From: Aphanothece hegewaldii CCALA 016
GTDB lineage: Bacteria > Cyanobacteriota > Cyanobacteriia > Cyanobacteriales > Microcystaceae
DNA: 64,000 nucleotides
Reading direction: 5' to 3'
NCBI RefSeq assembly: GCF_003007785.1
Contig: NZ_PXOH01000008.1
Location: 1-64,000 of the forward strand
Shown: positions 17,156-26,825 of the stretch, one piece after another
Layout: each line of letters opens with the position of its first letter
Numbering within the stretch: position 1 is the stretch's first letter
Notes under the pieces: model-generated
What the model was told of the DNA's origin: nothing
Seen by the model: only the letters and a program-made list of their open reading frames with translations
Databases searched by the model: none
Translations under genes and position numbers: made by a program

Positions 17156-18025
17156 TTACCATTCGTCTTCGACTTGTTTTTCCAGTTGAGAAATGGCTAA
17201 TTTAATAATCTGCTGTACTGATGGTTCTGATTCAATGTTTAAAGCCGTTTGTAGGGGTTCTATTGCCGAACGATCGCCCACCTTCATTAAAGCTAAAGCG
17301 GCTGATTTTCGGCTTTCCAGTACTGAGTCTTGCAATAATTTAACCAGTTGGGGAATGGCTGGCTGATAGGCTAATTTCCCGATCGCTGCTGCGGCTTCAC
17401 TGCGAACATTTTCGGACGGATCACTTAAGGCGTTGACCAATATTGTTAAGGTTTCCTCATCTGGGTCATCTTCTGCTAGTTTTGCCAGTGTCCCAATTAT
17501 CGCCGCCCTCACTTCGACTGATTCTGAAGAAACCCTAGGATATAGCCATTCTTTGCCCTCTGCGCCGATGAAAGATAACGCCCAAGCCGCATGACCTTTT
17601 GTGCTTTCGGGATGGTCTGGTGAGCCTAGAATATCCAATAGAGCGGGTACTGATTCCCTACCTGTTCTGGCTAATGCTCCAATGGCTGAACCTTTAACAA
17701 CCGTATCTTCATCGTTGAGGAGGGCATGAATTAAAGTGGGTACGGCACTGGGATCGGAAATTAGGGTTAAGGTTTTACCGCTTGCACGTCTAACGACAGG
17801 GTTTGGATGATGGAGTAATGCTTCTTCTAGAAAGGGCGTTGCAGGTTTTCCGATTTCTCCAAGGGCTTCAGCAAAACCCAGTCTAACCATGCCGCGTGTA
17901 TCCCCCAAGCATTCTACCATCTGTTGCAAGTTTTGCTCTGTTGCCTCAAAGGTGCCTTGAGCAATTTCTTGATTGATCCGCTTTAGCAGTGTATCAGTTT
18001 CGGCGTGAGATAAGGGATTACTCAT
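17156..18025 (-). CDS. HEAT-repeat protein of the bilin lyase E/F family
   Basis: A 289-residue all-helical protein built of about seven HEAT/PBS-lyase repeats (for example ALGEIGKPATPFLEEALLHHPNPVVRRASGKTL and AAAIGKLAYQPAIPQLVKLL). It resembles the E/F-type phycobilin lyases and the related IaiH/CpcE-like proteins of cyanobacteria. Such proteins attach bilins to phycobiliproteins, remove them, or stabilise other proteins; which applies here is not decided by sequence alone. It follows a small gene (18037-18255) after 11 bp, so the two are an operon, divergent from a CpeY-like gene. Confidence 0.75.
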   Translation of the reverse strand: MSNPLSHAETDTLLKRINQEIAQGTFEATEQNLQQMVECLGDTRGMVRLGFAEALGEIGKPATPFLEEALLHHPNPVVRRASGKTLTLISDPSAVPTLIHALLNDEDTVVKGSAIGALARTGRESVPALLDILGSPDHPESTKGHAAWALSFIGAEGKEWLYPRVSSESVEVRAAIIGTLAKLAEDDPDEETLTILVNALSDPSENVRSEAAAAIGKLAYQPAIPQLVKLLQDSVLESRKSAALALMKVGDRSAIEPLQTALNIESEPSVQQIIKLAISQLEKQVEDEW

Positions 18026-18036
18026 AAATAAATAGT

Positions 18037-18255
18037 TTAATTATTCGCCTGCTGCTGTGAGCGGAGGGCTTCTAAAACTGAGTCAATTTTAGCAAGTTCG
18101 GGTTCAAGTTGAGCCAGCGTTTGTGATTTGGGGAGTTTTGCTCGTTGTGCTGCGGTGAGGGTTTCACTCAGAAGACGTTCTCTATATGCTTCTAATTCTG
18201 CGATCGCTTCGGTGATTTCTGTGGTAGAGGCTGGTGTTGTTTGATTTTCAGACAT
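18037..18255 (-). CDS. Small helical protein of unknown function
   Basis: A 72-residue, Glu/Gln/Ala-rich protein with heptad-like helices (EITEAIAELEAYRERLLSETLTAAQRAKL and LEPELAKIDSVLEALRSQQQ). It begins at an ATG and ends 11 bp before the HEAT-repeat gene, which supports translation as part of that operon. The function is unrecognised; a role with the lyase-like partner is inference only. Confidence 0.65.
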   Translation of the reverse strand: MSENQTTPASTTEITEAIAELEAYRERLLSETLTAAQRAKLPKSQTLAQLEPELAKIDSVLEALRSQQQANN

Positions 18256-18403
18256 CGTTTTTTATTGCTCAATTATTCCAGTTTCCATCTTCCCAAAACC
18301 TGTTCTTGATGGCTAGTGAATGTAAAGTAACGTAAAGTCTTTTTAAGCTAGTCAGTGACCAACTTAAAATGAGTTTTGGTAGATTCAACAGACAATAAGG
18401 TTT

Positions 18404-19672
18404 ATGGATACGCGCTTTTCCAATATTTTTAATCTAACTGAAGATCAAGCGATCGCTCTTTTACAAACTCCTTTAGATGATCTCGAAGATAAAACCGATC
18501 GTTACATTGCTGCGTCTCATTTGGTCAATTTTCCCAGTGAACGGACCGTAAATGCTTTAATTGAAGCGATTCATAATCCTGATCCTCATTTGTATAATCG
18601 GATCACAAGACGTAAAGCGATCGAAAGTTTAGGACGACTCAAAGCAAATATCGCTTTACCGGTAATCTGTTCTTGTTTAGCCGATGATGATATATATACC
18701 GTAGAAAATTCCGTTTGGGCGATTGGCGAAATTGGGACAGATGATGCAACAATTTTAGAAGAAATTGCCAAGCTTTTAGAGAAACCCCAACAAAGTTATC
18801 GCGTTATTATCCAAACTTTAGCTAATTTTAATTATTTGCCCGCTTTGGAGCGAATTAAACCTTTTATTGATTCCGATAACGAACCCATTGCTAGTTCTGC
18901 GATCGCTGCTGTAGCTCGTTTTACTGGAGATTATAGCCAAATCGATAAAGTTGTGGCTTTTTTAACTCATTCGAGTGTCAATGCAAGACGCGCTTGTATC
19001 CAAGATCTCATTGATGCTAAATATTATGATGCTATTCCACAAATTGCCCGTTGTGCGGTTTCGATTGTTTTTCGGCTGCGGGGAATTCGTTTATTAGCGG
19101 ATGCGGGAAAAGAAGAAGGTAAGTTATCTTTTTCTCAAATTGAACCTTTTTTAGATCAAGTGATGCGAGATCATCCCAATGATTTAGATTTAGTGCATCA
19201 ATACGAAGAAATTCCCCCAACTGAGTTTTTAATTCAAGAACTTTATAATACTGATTTTGGACGCTGTTATTTAGCGACTAAAGCTTTAATTGAAAATTAC
19301 GCCGAAACAGTTGAGGATGAAGTTATTAAAAGTTACAACGATGAAGCACATAACGATTATGGGGCGCATTATCATGTTATTAAATTATTAGGTTGGCTTA
19401 AATCTGATGCGGGTTATGAGATCGTGGTTGAAGCGTTAAATAATCGTCGTCCTCAGTTCCAAAAATCCCGTTCTGCTGCGGCGATCGCTCTGGCTAATTA
19501 TGGAGATAAAAAGGCTATTCCTTTGATTCAAGAAGCTTTAAATACTAAAGTTTGGGAGTTAAAATATGCCTGTTTAATGGCTTTAAAAGAATTAGGCGAA
19601 GGAAATTTACAATCTTATCTGACTGATGAGGATGATTGGATGGTGAAAGAGAAAGGGAATTTATTAGCTTAG
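18404..19672 (+). CDS. CpeY-like phycobilin lyase subunit (HEAT repeats)
   Basis: A 422-residue HEAT-repeat protein. The N terminus (FSNIFNLTEDQAIALLQTPLDDL...RYIAASHLVNFPSERTVNALIEAI) and the following ENSVWAIGEIGTDDATI are characteristic of CpeY, the large partner of the CpeY/CpeZ phycoerythrobilin lyase. The size agrees with CpeY (about 430). No phycoerythrin genes (cpeA, cpeB) or clear cpeZ lie in the window, so it is separated from the usual cpe operon. It is divergent from another lyase-like gene with about 150 bp between the starts. It probably attaches bilin to phycoerythrin or a related biliprotein. Confidence 0.72.
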   Translation: MDTRFSNIFNLTEDQAIALLQTPLDDLEDKTDRYIAASHLVNFPSERTVNALIEAIHNPDPHLYNRITRRKAIESLGRLKANIALPVICSCLADDDIYTVENSVWAIGEIGTDDATILEEIAKLLEKPQQSYRVIIQTLANFNYLPALERIKPFIDSDNEPIASSAIAAVARFTGDYSQIDKVVAFLTHSSVNARRACIQDLIDAKYYDAIPQIARCAVSIVFRLRGIRLLADAGKEEGKLSFSQIEPFLDQVMRDHPNDLDLVHQYEEIPPTEFLIQELYNTDFGRCYLATKALIENYAETVEDEVIKSYNDEAHNDYGAHYHVIKLLGWLKSDAGYEIVVEALNNRRPQFQKSRSAAAIALANYGDKKAIPLIQEALNTKVWELKYACLMALKELGEGNLQSYLTDEDDWMVKEKGNLLA

Positions 19673-19730
19673 TTTTTTAATTAATCAAGAAAGATGAAAA
19701 ATTAAATGGGTTAGAATGATTAGTCCGATA

Positions 19731-19905
19731 ATCCACCGTGAAATTAATTTCACGGCTCACAGCATAAGTCCGTTAAAACGGACTAAAAATTTCTTATATT
19801 TAGTCGGTTTTAACAAGGGGCTGTGGAAAGCCGTCGCACGGCGAACCTTGTACGCCCCGCCGACTTAAGCTGTGAGACAGGGATTTTAATCCCTGACGGT
19901 ATCTC
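19731..19905 (-). repeat. Composite hairpin repeat, copy B
   Basis: The same element as copy A in reverse orientation. Stems on the plus strand are CCGTGAAATTAATTTCACGG (19736-19755), AGTCCGTTAAAACGGACT (19767-19784), AGTCGG with CCGACT (19802-19865) enclosing a core at 19814-19859 identical over 46 bp to that in copy A, and AGGGATTTTAATCCCT (19879-19894). Stems 3 and 4 differ in sequence from copy A but remain fully paired. It fills the gap between the CpeY-like gene and the 3' end of ndhF1. Confidence 0.88.
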
Positions 19906-19915
19906 AAAAATGAAG

Positions 19916-21961
19916 TTAAACCAAACTGAACATAATCACTAAACCCAAAACCGCCGCAAAGATAATGAGAGCATAGAATTGTACACGACCGTTTTCTAGG
20001 TATTTTAAGCCTTCGCCACTCACAATAGTTGCTAAACCTGTTAAGTTAACGGCACCATCAATAACACGATAATCAACTTCCATGATTTGACGAGCCAGAC
20101 GACGACATCCTTGGACAAATACTCGGTCATATATATCATCAAAGTACCATTTATTCAGTGATAATTGATACAAAGTGGGATATTTTTTAGCGATCGCTGC
20201 TGGATCAATTTTCTTCTGTAGATACATCAAAACGGCTAGAGTGATGCCAATTAAAGATATACCGACTGAAGATCCTGCCATCAGTCCAAATTCAGTCAAA
20301 TCAAAATGACTGACTTCTTCTAAGACTTCACTGGGTGCATGGATGAAATGTTCAAAGTCATTATCCCAAGGTTTACCCAACAAACCAATTAACACAGAAG
20401 GAACAGCGAGGGCAACTAAGGGAAAATACATCGTAAATGGCGACTCATGGGGGGTGTCGCTGTGGGAATGATGATCATCATGAACATCGCTTTCTAATTC
20501 CTTGATATCCATTGCACCAGGGCCAAAAGTTGGAATTGCACCAGAGAAAGCTAAAAGTTGCTTTTGAATTCCTTTATCTTTACCTCTAAAATTACCTTCA
20601 AAGGTCAGAAAATACATTCGGAACATATAAAACGCCGTCATTCCAGCAGTTAGCCAACCCACTAACCAAAGTAAGGGGTTTGCTTGGAAGGCTAAACCGA
20701 GAATTTCATCTTTTGACCAAAAACCCGCAAAAGGAGGAATACCAGAAATAGCCAGCGTTCCAATGAGGAAGGTAATCGAAGTAATGGGCATATATTTGCG
20801 TAATCCACCCATTAAACGCATATCTTGGGCTAAAATCGGCTCATGTCCGACAACAGCTTCCATGCCATGAATGACAGAACCCGAACCGAGAAACAACATC
20901 GCTTTAAAGTAAGCATGGGTCATCAAGTGGAATAAACCTGCTGTATAACCGCCAATTCCCATCGCCATTACCATGTATCCGAGTTGAGACATGGTGGAAT
21001 AAGCCAAACCTTTTTTAATATCATTTTGGGTTAGGGCAATGGTAGCCCCTAAAAAGGCGGTAAAGCAGCCTGTCCAAGCGATCGTACTCATGGCGGCTGG
21101 GATATTTTCAAATACAGGGTACATCCGCGCAATCAGAAATACACCTGCTGCAACCATCGTCGCCGCGTGAATTAATGCTGAAATGGGGGTGGGGCCTTCC
21201 ATTGCGTCGGGTAGCCAAACGTGTAGGGGAAACTGAGCGGATTTGGCAACTGGACCCAAAAATACCAAAATTGCGAATAAGGCGGCTAATGCGGGGGCTA
21301 GAGTGCCACTAGAGACTAAAGTTTCTAAGCGATCGCCCATTACATCAAAGTCAAAACTACCGGTCGCCCAAAATAAACCTAGCATACCGAGGAGTAAACC
21401 AAAGTCCCCAACTCGGTTAGTAACAAATGCTTTTTGACAAGCGTCGGCGGCTGCTTTGCGGTAGAACCAAAAACCAATTAGCAGGTAGGAACACATCCCC
21501 ACTAATTCCCAAAATACATACACTTGTACTAAATTAGGGCTGATCACTAAGCCCAACATCGAGGAACTAAATAAGCTCAAATAGGCATAGAAGCGTACAT
21601 AGCCTGGATCATGTGCCATATAGCCATCGGTGTAGATCATGACCAGAAGTGCCACCGTGGTTACAATGACGTTCATCAAGGCACTAAGATGATCGATGGT
21701 ATAGCCCATTTTTAAACGAAAGTTTCCGGCGGCTGCCCACTCAAACATCTGAGTATAAGTTTCATGACCTTGGATTTGACTCCACAGCAGGGCGAAAGAC
21801 AGCACCATCGCCGCTCCGAGGAGAGAAATAATAAAAATAGCATTAATTTGTCGGAGTTTGACGGTTATTTGACTGAATGACAGCAACCCGATCCCGACTA
21901 CCATCGCTCCAACTAAGGGAAGCACGGGAACTAACCAGGCGTACTGATAAAGTGTTTCCAT
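19916..21961 (-). CDS. ndhF1: NAD(P)H-quinone oxidoreductase subunit 5 (NdhF1)
   Basis: A 681-residue polytopic membrane subunit of the NDH-1 complex with about 16 helices. It contains the core antiporter-like sequence (SYLLIGFWFYRKAAADACQKAFVTNRVGDFG, PLHVWLPDAMEGPTPISALIHAATMVAAGVFL, NDIKKGLAYSTMSQLGYM) and the NdhF-type long C-terminal region with a His-rich loop (HDDHHSHSD). The NdhF1 form belongs to the respiratory and cyclic-electron-flow complex NDH-1L in the thylakoid membrane. Its partner ndhD1 is about 29 kb away on the other strand. Repeat copy B ends 11 bp beyond its stop. Confidence 0.95.
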   Translation of the reverse strand: METLYQYAWLVPVLPLVGAMVVGIGLLSFSQITVKLRQINAIFIISLLGAAMVLSFALLWSQIQGHETYTQMFEWAAAGNFRLKMGYTIDHLSALMNVIVTTVALLVMIYTDGYMAHDPGYVRFYAYLSLFSSSMLGLVISPNLVQVYVFWELVGMCSYLLIGFWFYRKAAADACQKAFVTNRVGDFGLLLGMLGLFWATGSFDFDVMGDRLETLVSSGTLAPALAALFAILVFLGPVAKSAQFPLHVWLPDAMEGPTPISALIHAATMVAAGVFLIARMYPVFENIPAAMSTIAWTGCFTAFLGATIALTQNDIKKGLAYSTMSQLGYMVMAMGIGGYTAGLFHLMTHAYFKAMLFLGSGSVIHGMEAVVGHEPILAQDMRLMGGLRKYMPITSITFLIGTLAISGIPPFAGFWSKDEILGLAFQANPLLWLVGWLTAGMTAFYMFRMYFLTFEGNFRGKDKGIQKQLLAFSGAIPTFGPGAMDIKELESDVHDDHHSHSDTPHESPFTMYFPLVALAVPSVLIGLLGKPWDNDFEHFIHAPSEVLEEVSHFDLTEFGLMAGSSVGISLIGITLAVLMYLQKKIDPAAIAKKYPTLYQLSLNKWYFDDIYDRVFVQGCRRLARQIMEVDYRVIDGAVNLTGLATIVSGEGLKYLENGRVQFYALIIFAAVLGLVIMFSLV

Positions 21962-22150
21962 TATGTGTTCGGCCTACTTTATATTTCGTTACTATGATTT
22001 ATCCCTAACCATTTTGACACATACCGATTCTGAGAGTTGTCTATTTAAAGACTAGGTTTATGATTTTTTCTTAAAAAAAACATAATCTATGATCAATAAG
22101 TGTTTATGATGTTGTCTTTGATGGTTTAATCTCAAATTCAATAAATTACG

Positions 22151-22180
22151 CGTAGGGATTTGGTCTGGGGACCCTATGGC
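22151..22180. repeat. Diverged GGTTTGG-type repeat
   Basis: GTAGGGATTTGG followed by a mismatched arm and CCCTATGG resembles the other copies of this family in inverse orientation, but the stem is partly decayed. It lies between sbcC and ndhF1. Confidence 0.4.
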
Positions 22181-22214
22181 TGAAAGGATTTGGTATGATT
22201 AGTTAGAAAAAGTT

Positions 22215-25200
22215 TTAATTAGATAGGCTTAGTTTTGAGCCTTGATTGGTTTTATAAACTTCAATTCTGTTTTGAAAGGCTTCTTTAAACTGTGGCATAT
22301 GAGTTACTGTTAAAACACAAGAAAAGTCGTTAGCAATGGCGTTAATGGCAGCAATTAAGCGATCGCATCCTTCGCTATCTTGTGTCCCAAAACCTTCATC
22401 TATAATTAAAAGTTGTAATGATGTTCCTGCCCGTTGCGCTAATAATTTTGCTAAGGCTAAACGAATGGAAAAGTTAATCCGAAATGCTTCGCCACCCGAA
22501 TAGGTTTCATAGGGACGAGTTCCTTGGGCATCAGAGATATTAATTTCTAAGGTGTCAATTAATTTAGCATTTTTTCTCTTTCCTGCTTTTTGGGTCAAAA
22601 ATAGGACATGGAGTTGGTTGCCGGTTAATCGAGATAAAATATGATTGGTTTGGGCTTCTAATTCTGGTAAAACATTTTCGATCATTAAGGTTTGAATGCC
22701 ATTTTTACCAAATGCTAGAGCTAGTTCTTGATGAATTCGATATTTTTTCTTGACTTCTCTGAGTTGTTTTTTGGTTTCTATTTGTTGATTTTTTAATTTT
22801 TCTAAGTGACTTGAAGATGCTTCTAAACGTCCTTTTTGTCCGAACAACTCTTCAAGTTTTTTTCGTCGTTGTTGAATCTCTATATTTAGGGTTTGTATTT
22901 CTTCTCGGTAGTCTTTTATATTCATGAATTGTTGTCTTAATTGCTCTAATTCTTGTTTGGTGGTAGCTTGTTCAGTTTGTTTTTGTTGTATGGTATTTTC
23001 TAAGTCTCGATATTGTTCTTGTAGTTCAGGATATTTTCGTTCTGCTTGTTTTAATTGATCATATCGAGATTGACTGTTTTTGGCTTGACGTAGAGCATTG
23101 CTAATATCTATGTGTTGCGATCGCTCATAGCCTAATTCTTTTATTTGCTGCTCAATTTCTCTGATTTTTATTTTAATTTCTGAAGTGTGTTGTAACTGTT
23201 GAATGGCTTCTTGTAGCTGATTAATTTTCTTGACAATTTGCGGTTTTTTTGCATTAATTTCGGTTTGACGCTCTTGAGCCTCATTAATTCTAGCTTGTTT
23301 AATTTCTGCCCATTTCAATTGATTTTCTTGACTTTTTAGTAGACCATGAGTTTTTTCATCATATTTTAAATTTTCCAGTTCTTGATTTAATAATTTTAAG
23401 TCTACTTGTAAGTCCTGAGCAAAATTATGACTCGATAAATCTAATTCTATTTGTTCAATTTCTGCTTGATTTTTTTTCAGTTTACTAAGCGTCTCATGAC
23501 TGGCTTCTAATTGCATTTCTAATTGATTAAAATGCTGTTGCAATCTATTATAAGGTTCTATTTCTTGATTGAGTGTATTTTCTTCTTGATGTATATTTTG
23601 TAAATCCTTCATACACCGTGTAATTTGTTCTTTTAATTCCCAAATATCTTCTTGTAAATTTTGTTGTTGATTTTGAGTTTTTTTAATCACTTGATGTCGA
23701 TGATGATGATCTAACTCTTGTTCACACAAAGGACAATTTGCTTCATGATTTGAAATTAGTTCTAATTTTTTAATTAACTCATCTAATTGTTTTTCATAAA
23801 TTCGTTGTTGTTCTTGTAGTCTTTGTTGAACTGATTTTTTATCGCTTCGTTTTTCCTCAAGTCGTTTTTGATAATTCTTTTTTTTATCTAATTCTTGAAT
23901 TTGCGTATCAATTGTCAGGGCTTCTTGACGAATTTGTGGTATTTTTGCTAATTCTTTTTCTAACTGTTCTTTAATTATTGTTAATAGTTCTAATTTAGCA
24001 ATGAATTTATCTTTTTTTCGAGCAATTTCGTTTTCTAAACTTTGACGACGTTGCTGCAAAGGAGAAACTTCACTATAGAGTTTTTCTAATTCATTAATTC
24101 GTTGTCGAATTTGCCGTAATCTTTCTAAATTCGTTTTGACTTCAGATGCTTGGTTCAATATTTGCTGATTTTCTTGTTCTTGCTTTTGGATAAATTCTAA
24201 CTGTGATTGAGCTTTTTGACTTTGCAGTTCTAGTTCATTACTTTGTTTAAATAGCTGTTGTTCTAATTGTTGCTTCTGTTGTTGTGAATCTTGGAACAAC
24301 TGAAATTTTTCTAATAATTTTTTGTCTTCTTCTTCCAAATTGAGTAAATGTTGATACTGCGCTAAAATTTCAGGAGACTTGTTTAAAATCTCGTCTTGTT
24401 CGGCTATTTGATTCCTTAGAATAGATTTATTTTTAACTAATCGCTCACCATCTTGAGTAAGAGTTTGATACTTATTTTGTTTCTCATTAAGTTGTTGTTC
24501 CCAAGTTTTACGTTGCGCTTCTTCGGTTTGTAATTGTTGTAATTTTTCTACATCTTGAGCAATTAAGTTTTGTAACTGTTGAATTTCCGCTTCTAAACTT
24601 AGTAATTGCGCTGTAATTGTTTCTTTCTGCTTTAATTCTTGCTCAAGGGGTGCTAAACTATTTTCTAATTGTTCAGCTTGTCCTTTAAACTGTTTAGATA
24701 AATCCTTGGCTTGCTCGGCTAATTGTTCATACTGTTCTAATTTCAATAAATCTGCTAATATTTGTTTACGCTCATTGGGGCGACGTTGCATAAATTCGTC
24801 GGCTCTTCCTTGACGCAAATAAGCTGAATTAATAAAAGTATCGTAATCTAGTTTTAAACAGGTATTAATATGCTCTTGTGTATCTCGTATTCCTTTTCCT
24901 GATAAACTGCGAAATTTCCCTGCATTTTCGATTTGAAAATCTAATGAACTGTTTTTCCCTTTCTGACGAGTGCGAATGACTCGATAGGTTTGTTCATTAC
25001 AGATAAACTGAAAATCAACACGGACAAAATCTGCTCCCGTGTGCATGACATTCTCTTCGGTTGCCGCCCGACTCTCTCCCCACAATGCCCAGGTAATGGC
25101 TTCTAGTAGGGATGATTTACCTGCGCCATTCGCACCACAGATACAAGCGGTGTGAAATCCCCGAAAGTCTAGGGTTGCCTCTTGATAGCTCAAAAAGTTT

Positions 25201-25226
25201 TTTAGAGTCAGTTGTAGAGGAATCAT
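22215..25226 (-). CDS. sbcC: Exonuclease subunit SbcC (Rad50-like)
   Basis: A 1003-residue SMC-like ATPase. The N-terminal Walker A is GANGAGKSS (near residue 35). Two very long Gln/Glu-rich coiled coils flank a zinc-hook CPLC motif at about residue 497. The C-terminal half has the ABC signature (TYSGGEAFRINFSIRLALAKLL) and Walker B (LLIIDEGFGTQD). With SbcD it cleaves hairpins and processes double-strand breaks. SbcD is not in this window. The ATP-head motifs and the length are complete. Confidence 0.93.
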   Translation of the reverse strand: MIPLQLTLKNFLSYQEATLDFRGFHTACICGANGAGKSSLLEAITWALWGESRAATEENVMHTGADFVRVDFQFICNEQTYRVIRTRQKGKNSSLDFQIENAGKFRSLSGKGIRDTQEHINTCLKLDYDTFINSAYLRQGRADEFMQRRPNERKQILADLLKLEQYEQLAEQAKDLSKQFKGQAEQLENSLAPLEQELKQKETITAQLLSLEAEIQQLQNLIAQDVEKLQQLQTEEAQRKTWEQQLNEKQNKYQTLTQDGERLVKNKSILRNQIAEQDEILNKSPEILAQYQHLLNLEEEDKKLLEKFQLFQDSQQQKQQLEQQLFKQSNELELQSQKAQSQLEFIQKQEQENQQILNQASEVKTNLERLRQIRQRINELEKLYSEVSPLQQRRQSLENEIARKKDKFIAKLELLTIIKEQLEKELAKIPQIRQEALTIDTQIQELDKKKNYQKRLEEKRSDKKSVQQRLQEQQRIYEKQLDELIKKLELISNHEANCPLCEQELDHHHRHQVIKKTQNQQQNLQEDIWELKEQITRCMKDLQNIHQEENTLNQEIEPYNRLQQHFNQLEMQLEASHETLSKLKKNQAEIEQIELDLSSHNFAQDLQVDLKLLNQELENLKYDEKTHGLLKSQENQLKWAEIKQARINEAQERQTEINAKKPQIVKKINQLQEAIQQLQHTSEIKIKIREIEQQIKELGYERSQHIDISNALRQAKNSQSRYDQLKQAERKYPELQEQYRDLENTIQQKQTEQATTKQELEQLRQQFMNIKDYREEIQTLNIEIQQRRKKLEELFGQKGRLEASSSHLEKLKNQQIETKKQLREVKKKYRIHQELALAFGKNGIQTLMIENVLPELEAQTNHILSRLTGNQLHVLFLTQKAGKRKNAKLIDTLEINISDAQGTRPYETYSGGEAFRINFSIRLALAKLLAQRAGTSLQLLIIDEGFGTQDSEGCDRLIAAINAIANDFSCVLTVTHMPQFKEAFQNRIEVYKTNQGSKLSLSN

Positions 25227-25345
25227 TCAATCAAAGAGTTATAAGGTGAGAAGTTGCACCAAAATAGTACATAAATATTAAGTTAACAGAAAATTGGGAA
25301 TATTGTAACGATTCCCGAATAAAAGGTTAAATTAAAGATCTCTCT

Positions 25346-25501
25346 TTAGAGGTTGAGTAATATTAAAGAAGGCAGTAAGCTAATAGGTGCGGGAACCATT
25401 TCCCCTCGAAAATCGAGCAACTGGACTAAAATTAGGTAAGCCACAGCGATGAGGATTGAGATAGCTCCAGTAATAATGGCGACGATTTTACCTTTTTCCA
25501 T
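25346..25501 (-). CDS. Small membrane protein, 51 residues
   Basis: An ATG at 25501 opens a 51-codon frame ending in TAA at 25346. The product begins MEKGKIVAIITGAISILIAV and continues with one long hydrophobic helix (about residues 6-27), then LLDFRGEMVPAPISLLPSLILLNL. A short charged N terminus, a transmembrane helix and a GEMVPAP segment look like a genuine single-pass protein. I believe close relatives occur in other cyanobacteria. It is easily missed because of its length. The function is unknown. Confidence 0.7.
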   Translation of the reverse strand: MEKGKIVAIITGAISILIAVAYLILVQLLDFRGEMVPAPISLLPSLILLNL

Positions 25502-25797
25502 ATTTTTATCTGTTAAAATTACTTGTTACTCATTTTAGCGAAAAGAAAAGGCAAACTGAATGAAAACACTATTTTTCTCAAAATTTTGGTCAAAGTGCGA
25601 ACTCACTAAATTTTTTAGACAAATAGCTCATGAGAGCGACTAAAGACAAGTTGAACTTGAGTTATGTTTTTTTAGTTTGCAAAGGAAACAATCAAGGATT
25701 TTTTTTGTCTTATATTAGTGATGTGATAAAGTAAAAAAAAAGTTGAGTTTGTGGACTCAATATTCATCAAAATGTACATCAGATTGACTAAAATAAA
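25502..25797. other. Divergent intergenic region
   Basis: AT-rich sequence between the small membrane protein gene and the oxygenase-like gene, with poly-A and poly-T runs. It presumably holds both promoters. I find no RNA gene or strong repeat. Confidence 0.45.
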
Positions 25798-26823
25798 ATG
25801 TTTATTAACCCAACTGTTTTAAATAATTTAGATTTATATCGAGACAAATTTGAAAATGCTCAACCCTTCAAATACATTGTAATAGAAAATTTTTTACAAG
25901 AAGATTTAGCTCAAAAGTTGTTAGATGAGTTTCCAGTTTTTGATCCCCAAAAAGCCCTTAATGAATTGGGGTATGTTGGTGGCAAAGCTGTTCATGAAAA
26001 CATGAAAGAAATTAGTACTTTATATGCTAAGTTTGCTCATTATGTTTGCTCCAAAGAATTTTTAAATGTCGTTTCCCAAATCACAGGGATTGAAAAACTA
26101 ATCGGAGATGAAACCTTTTTTGGCGGTGGCACTCATGAAAATTTACACGGACAAGATTTAGATGCACACGTCGATTTTAATTATGATGAAAGAAGATGGT
26201 TACATAGGCGTTTAAACTTAATTATCTTTTTAAATCATGAATGGGATGATAGTTGGGGTGGCTTATTAGAACTTCATTCTAATCCACGAGATCCAGATTA
26301 TAATCAAGTGACGGCTTTTGCTCCTCTTTTTAATCGTTGTGTTTTGTTTGAAACAAACGAATATTCATGGCATGGTTTCCCTAGAATTAATATACCTGAA
26401 GATAAGCGATATATTACTCGAAAATCTCTATCGATTTATTTATATTCTAAAGATAGACCTCAAGAAGAAATAGCCCCGCCTCATGCTACATTTTATATCA
26501 ATCGTCCTCTTCCTGCTCAGATTCAAGAAGGAAATACATTAACAACTGAAGATTATCAAGCGATTAGAAATCTTCTGCAAAGAAGAGATGATATGATTGA
26601 GTTTTATCAAAAAAGAGAATTAAAAGAATCGGCAGAAAAACATAAGTATACTTTTTCTTCTCTTCCTGAAACCCATGAAGAACTTAGAAAAGATTACGAT
26701 AATTTATTGAGACACTATCATGAGTTACAGAATCGTTATGATAATTTGTATAACAGCAAAGCTGGTAAAATTTTAAGAATTTTATCAAAAGTCAAAAACA
26801 AGATTCAAAAAGCAATTAGATAA
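25798..26823 (+). CDS. 2-oxoglutarate/Fe(II) oxygenase-like protein with C-terminal coiled coil
   Basis: A 341-residue protein. The jelly-roll oxygenase core (about 25-215) shows the iron triad His124-x-Asp126 (AHVDFN) and His192 (SWHGFP), and Arg208 in TRKSLSIY as the probable 2-oxoglutarate ligand. This matches the prolyl-4-hydroxylase-type family. Residues 265-341 are helical and charged with a basic end (KILRILSKVKNKIQKAIR), like tails seen on glycan-modifying enzymes in cyanobacteria. The substrate is unknown. It stands alone. Confidence 0.75.
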   Translation: MFINPTVLNNLDLYRDKFENAQPFKYIVIENFLQEDLAQKLLDEFPVFDPQKALNELGYVGGKAVHENMKEISTLYAKFAHYVCSKEFLNVVSQITGIEKLIGDETFFGGGTHENLHGQDLDAHVDFNYDERRWLHRRLNLIIFLNHEWDDSWGGLLELHSNPRDPDYNQVTAFAPLFNRCVLFETNEYSWHGFPRINIPEDKRYITRKSLSIYLYSKDRPQEEIAPPHATFYINRPLPAQIQEGNTLTTEDYQAIRNLLQRRDDMIEFYQKRELKESAEKHKYTFSSLPETHEELRKDYDNLLRHYHELQNRYDNLYNSKAGKILRILSKVKNKIQKAIR

Positions 26824-26825
26824 AT

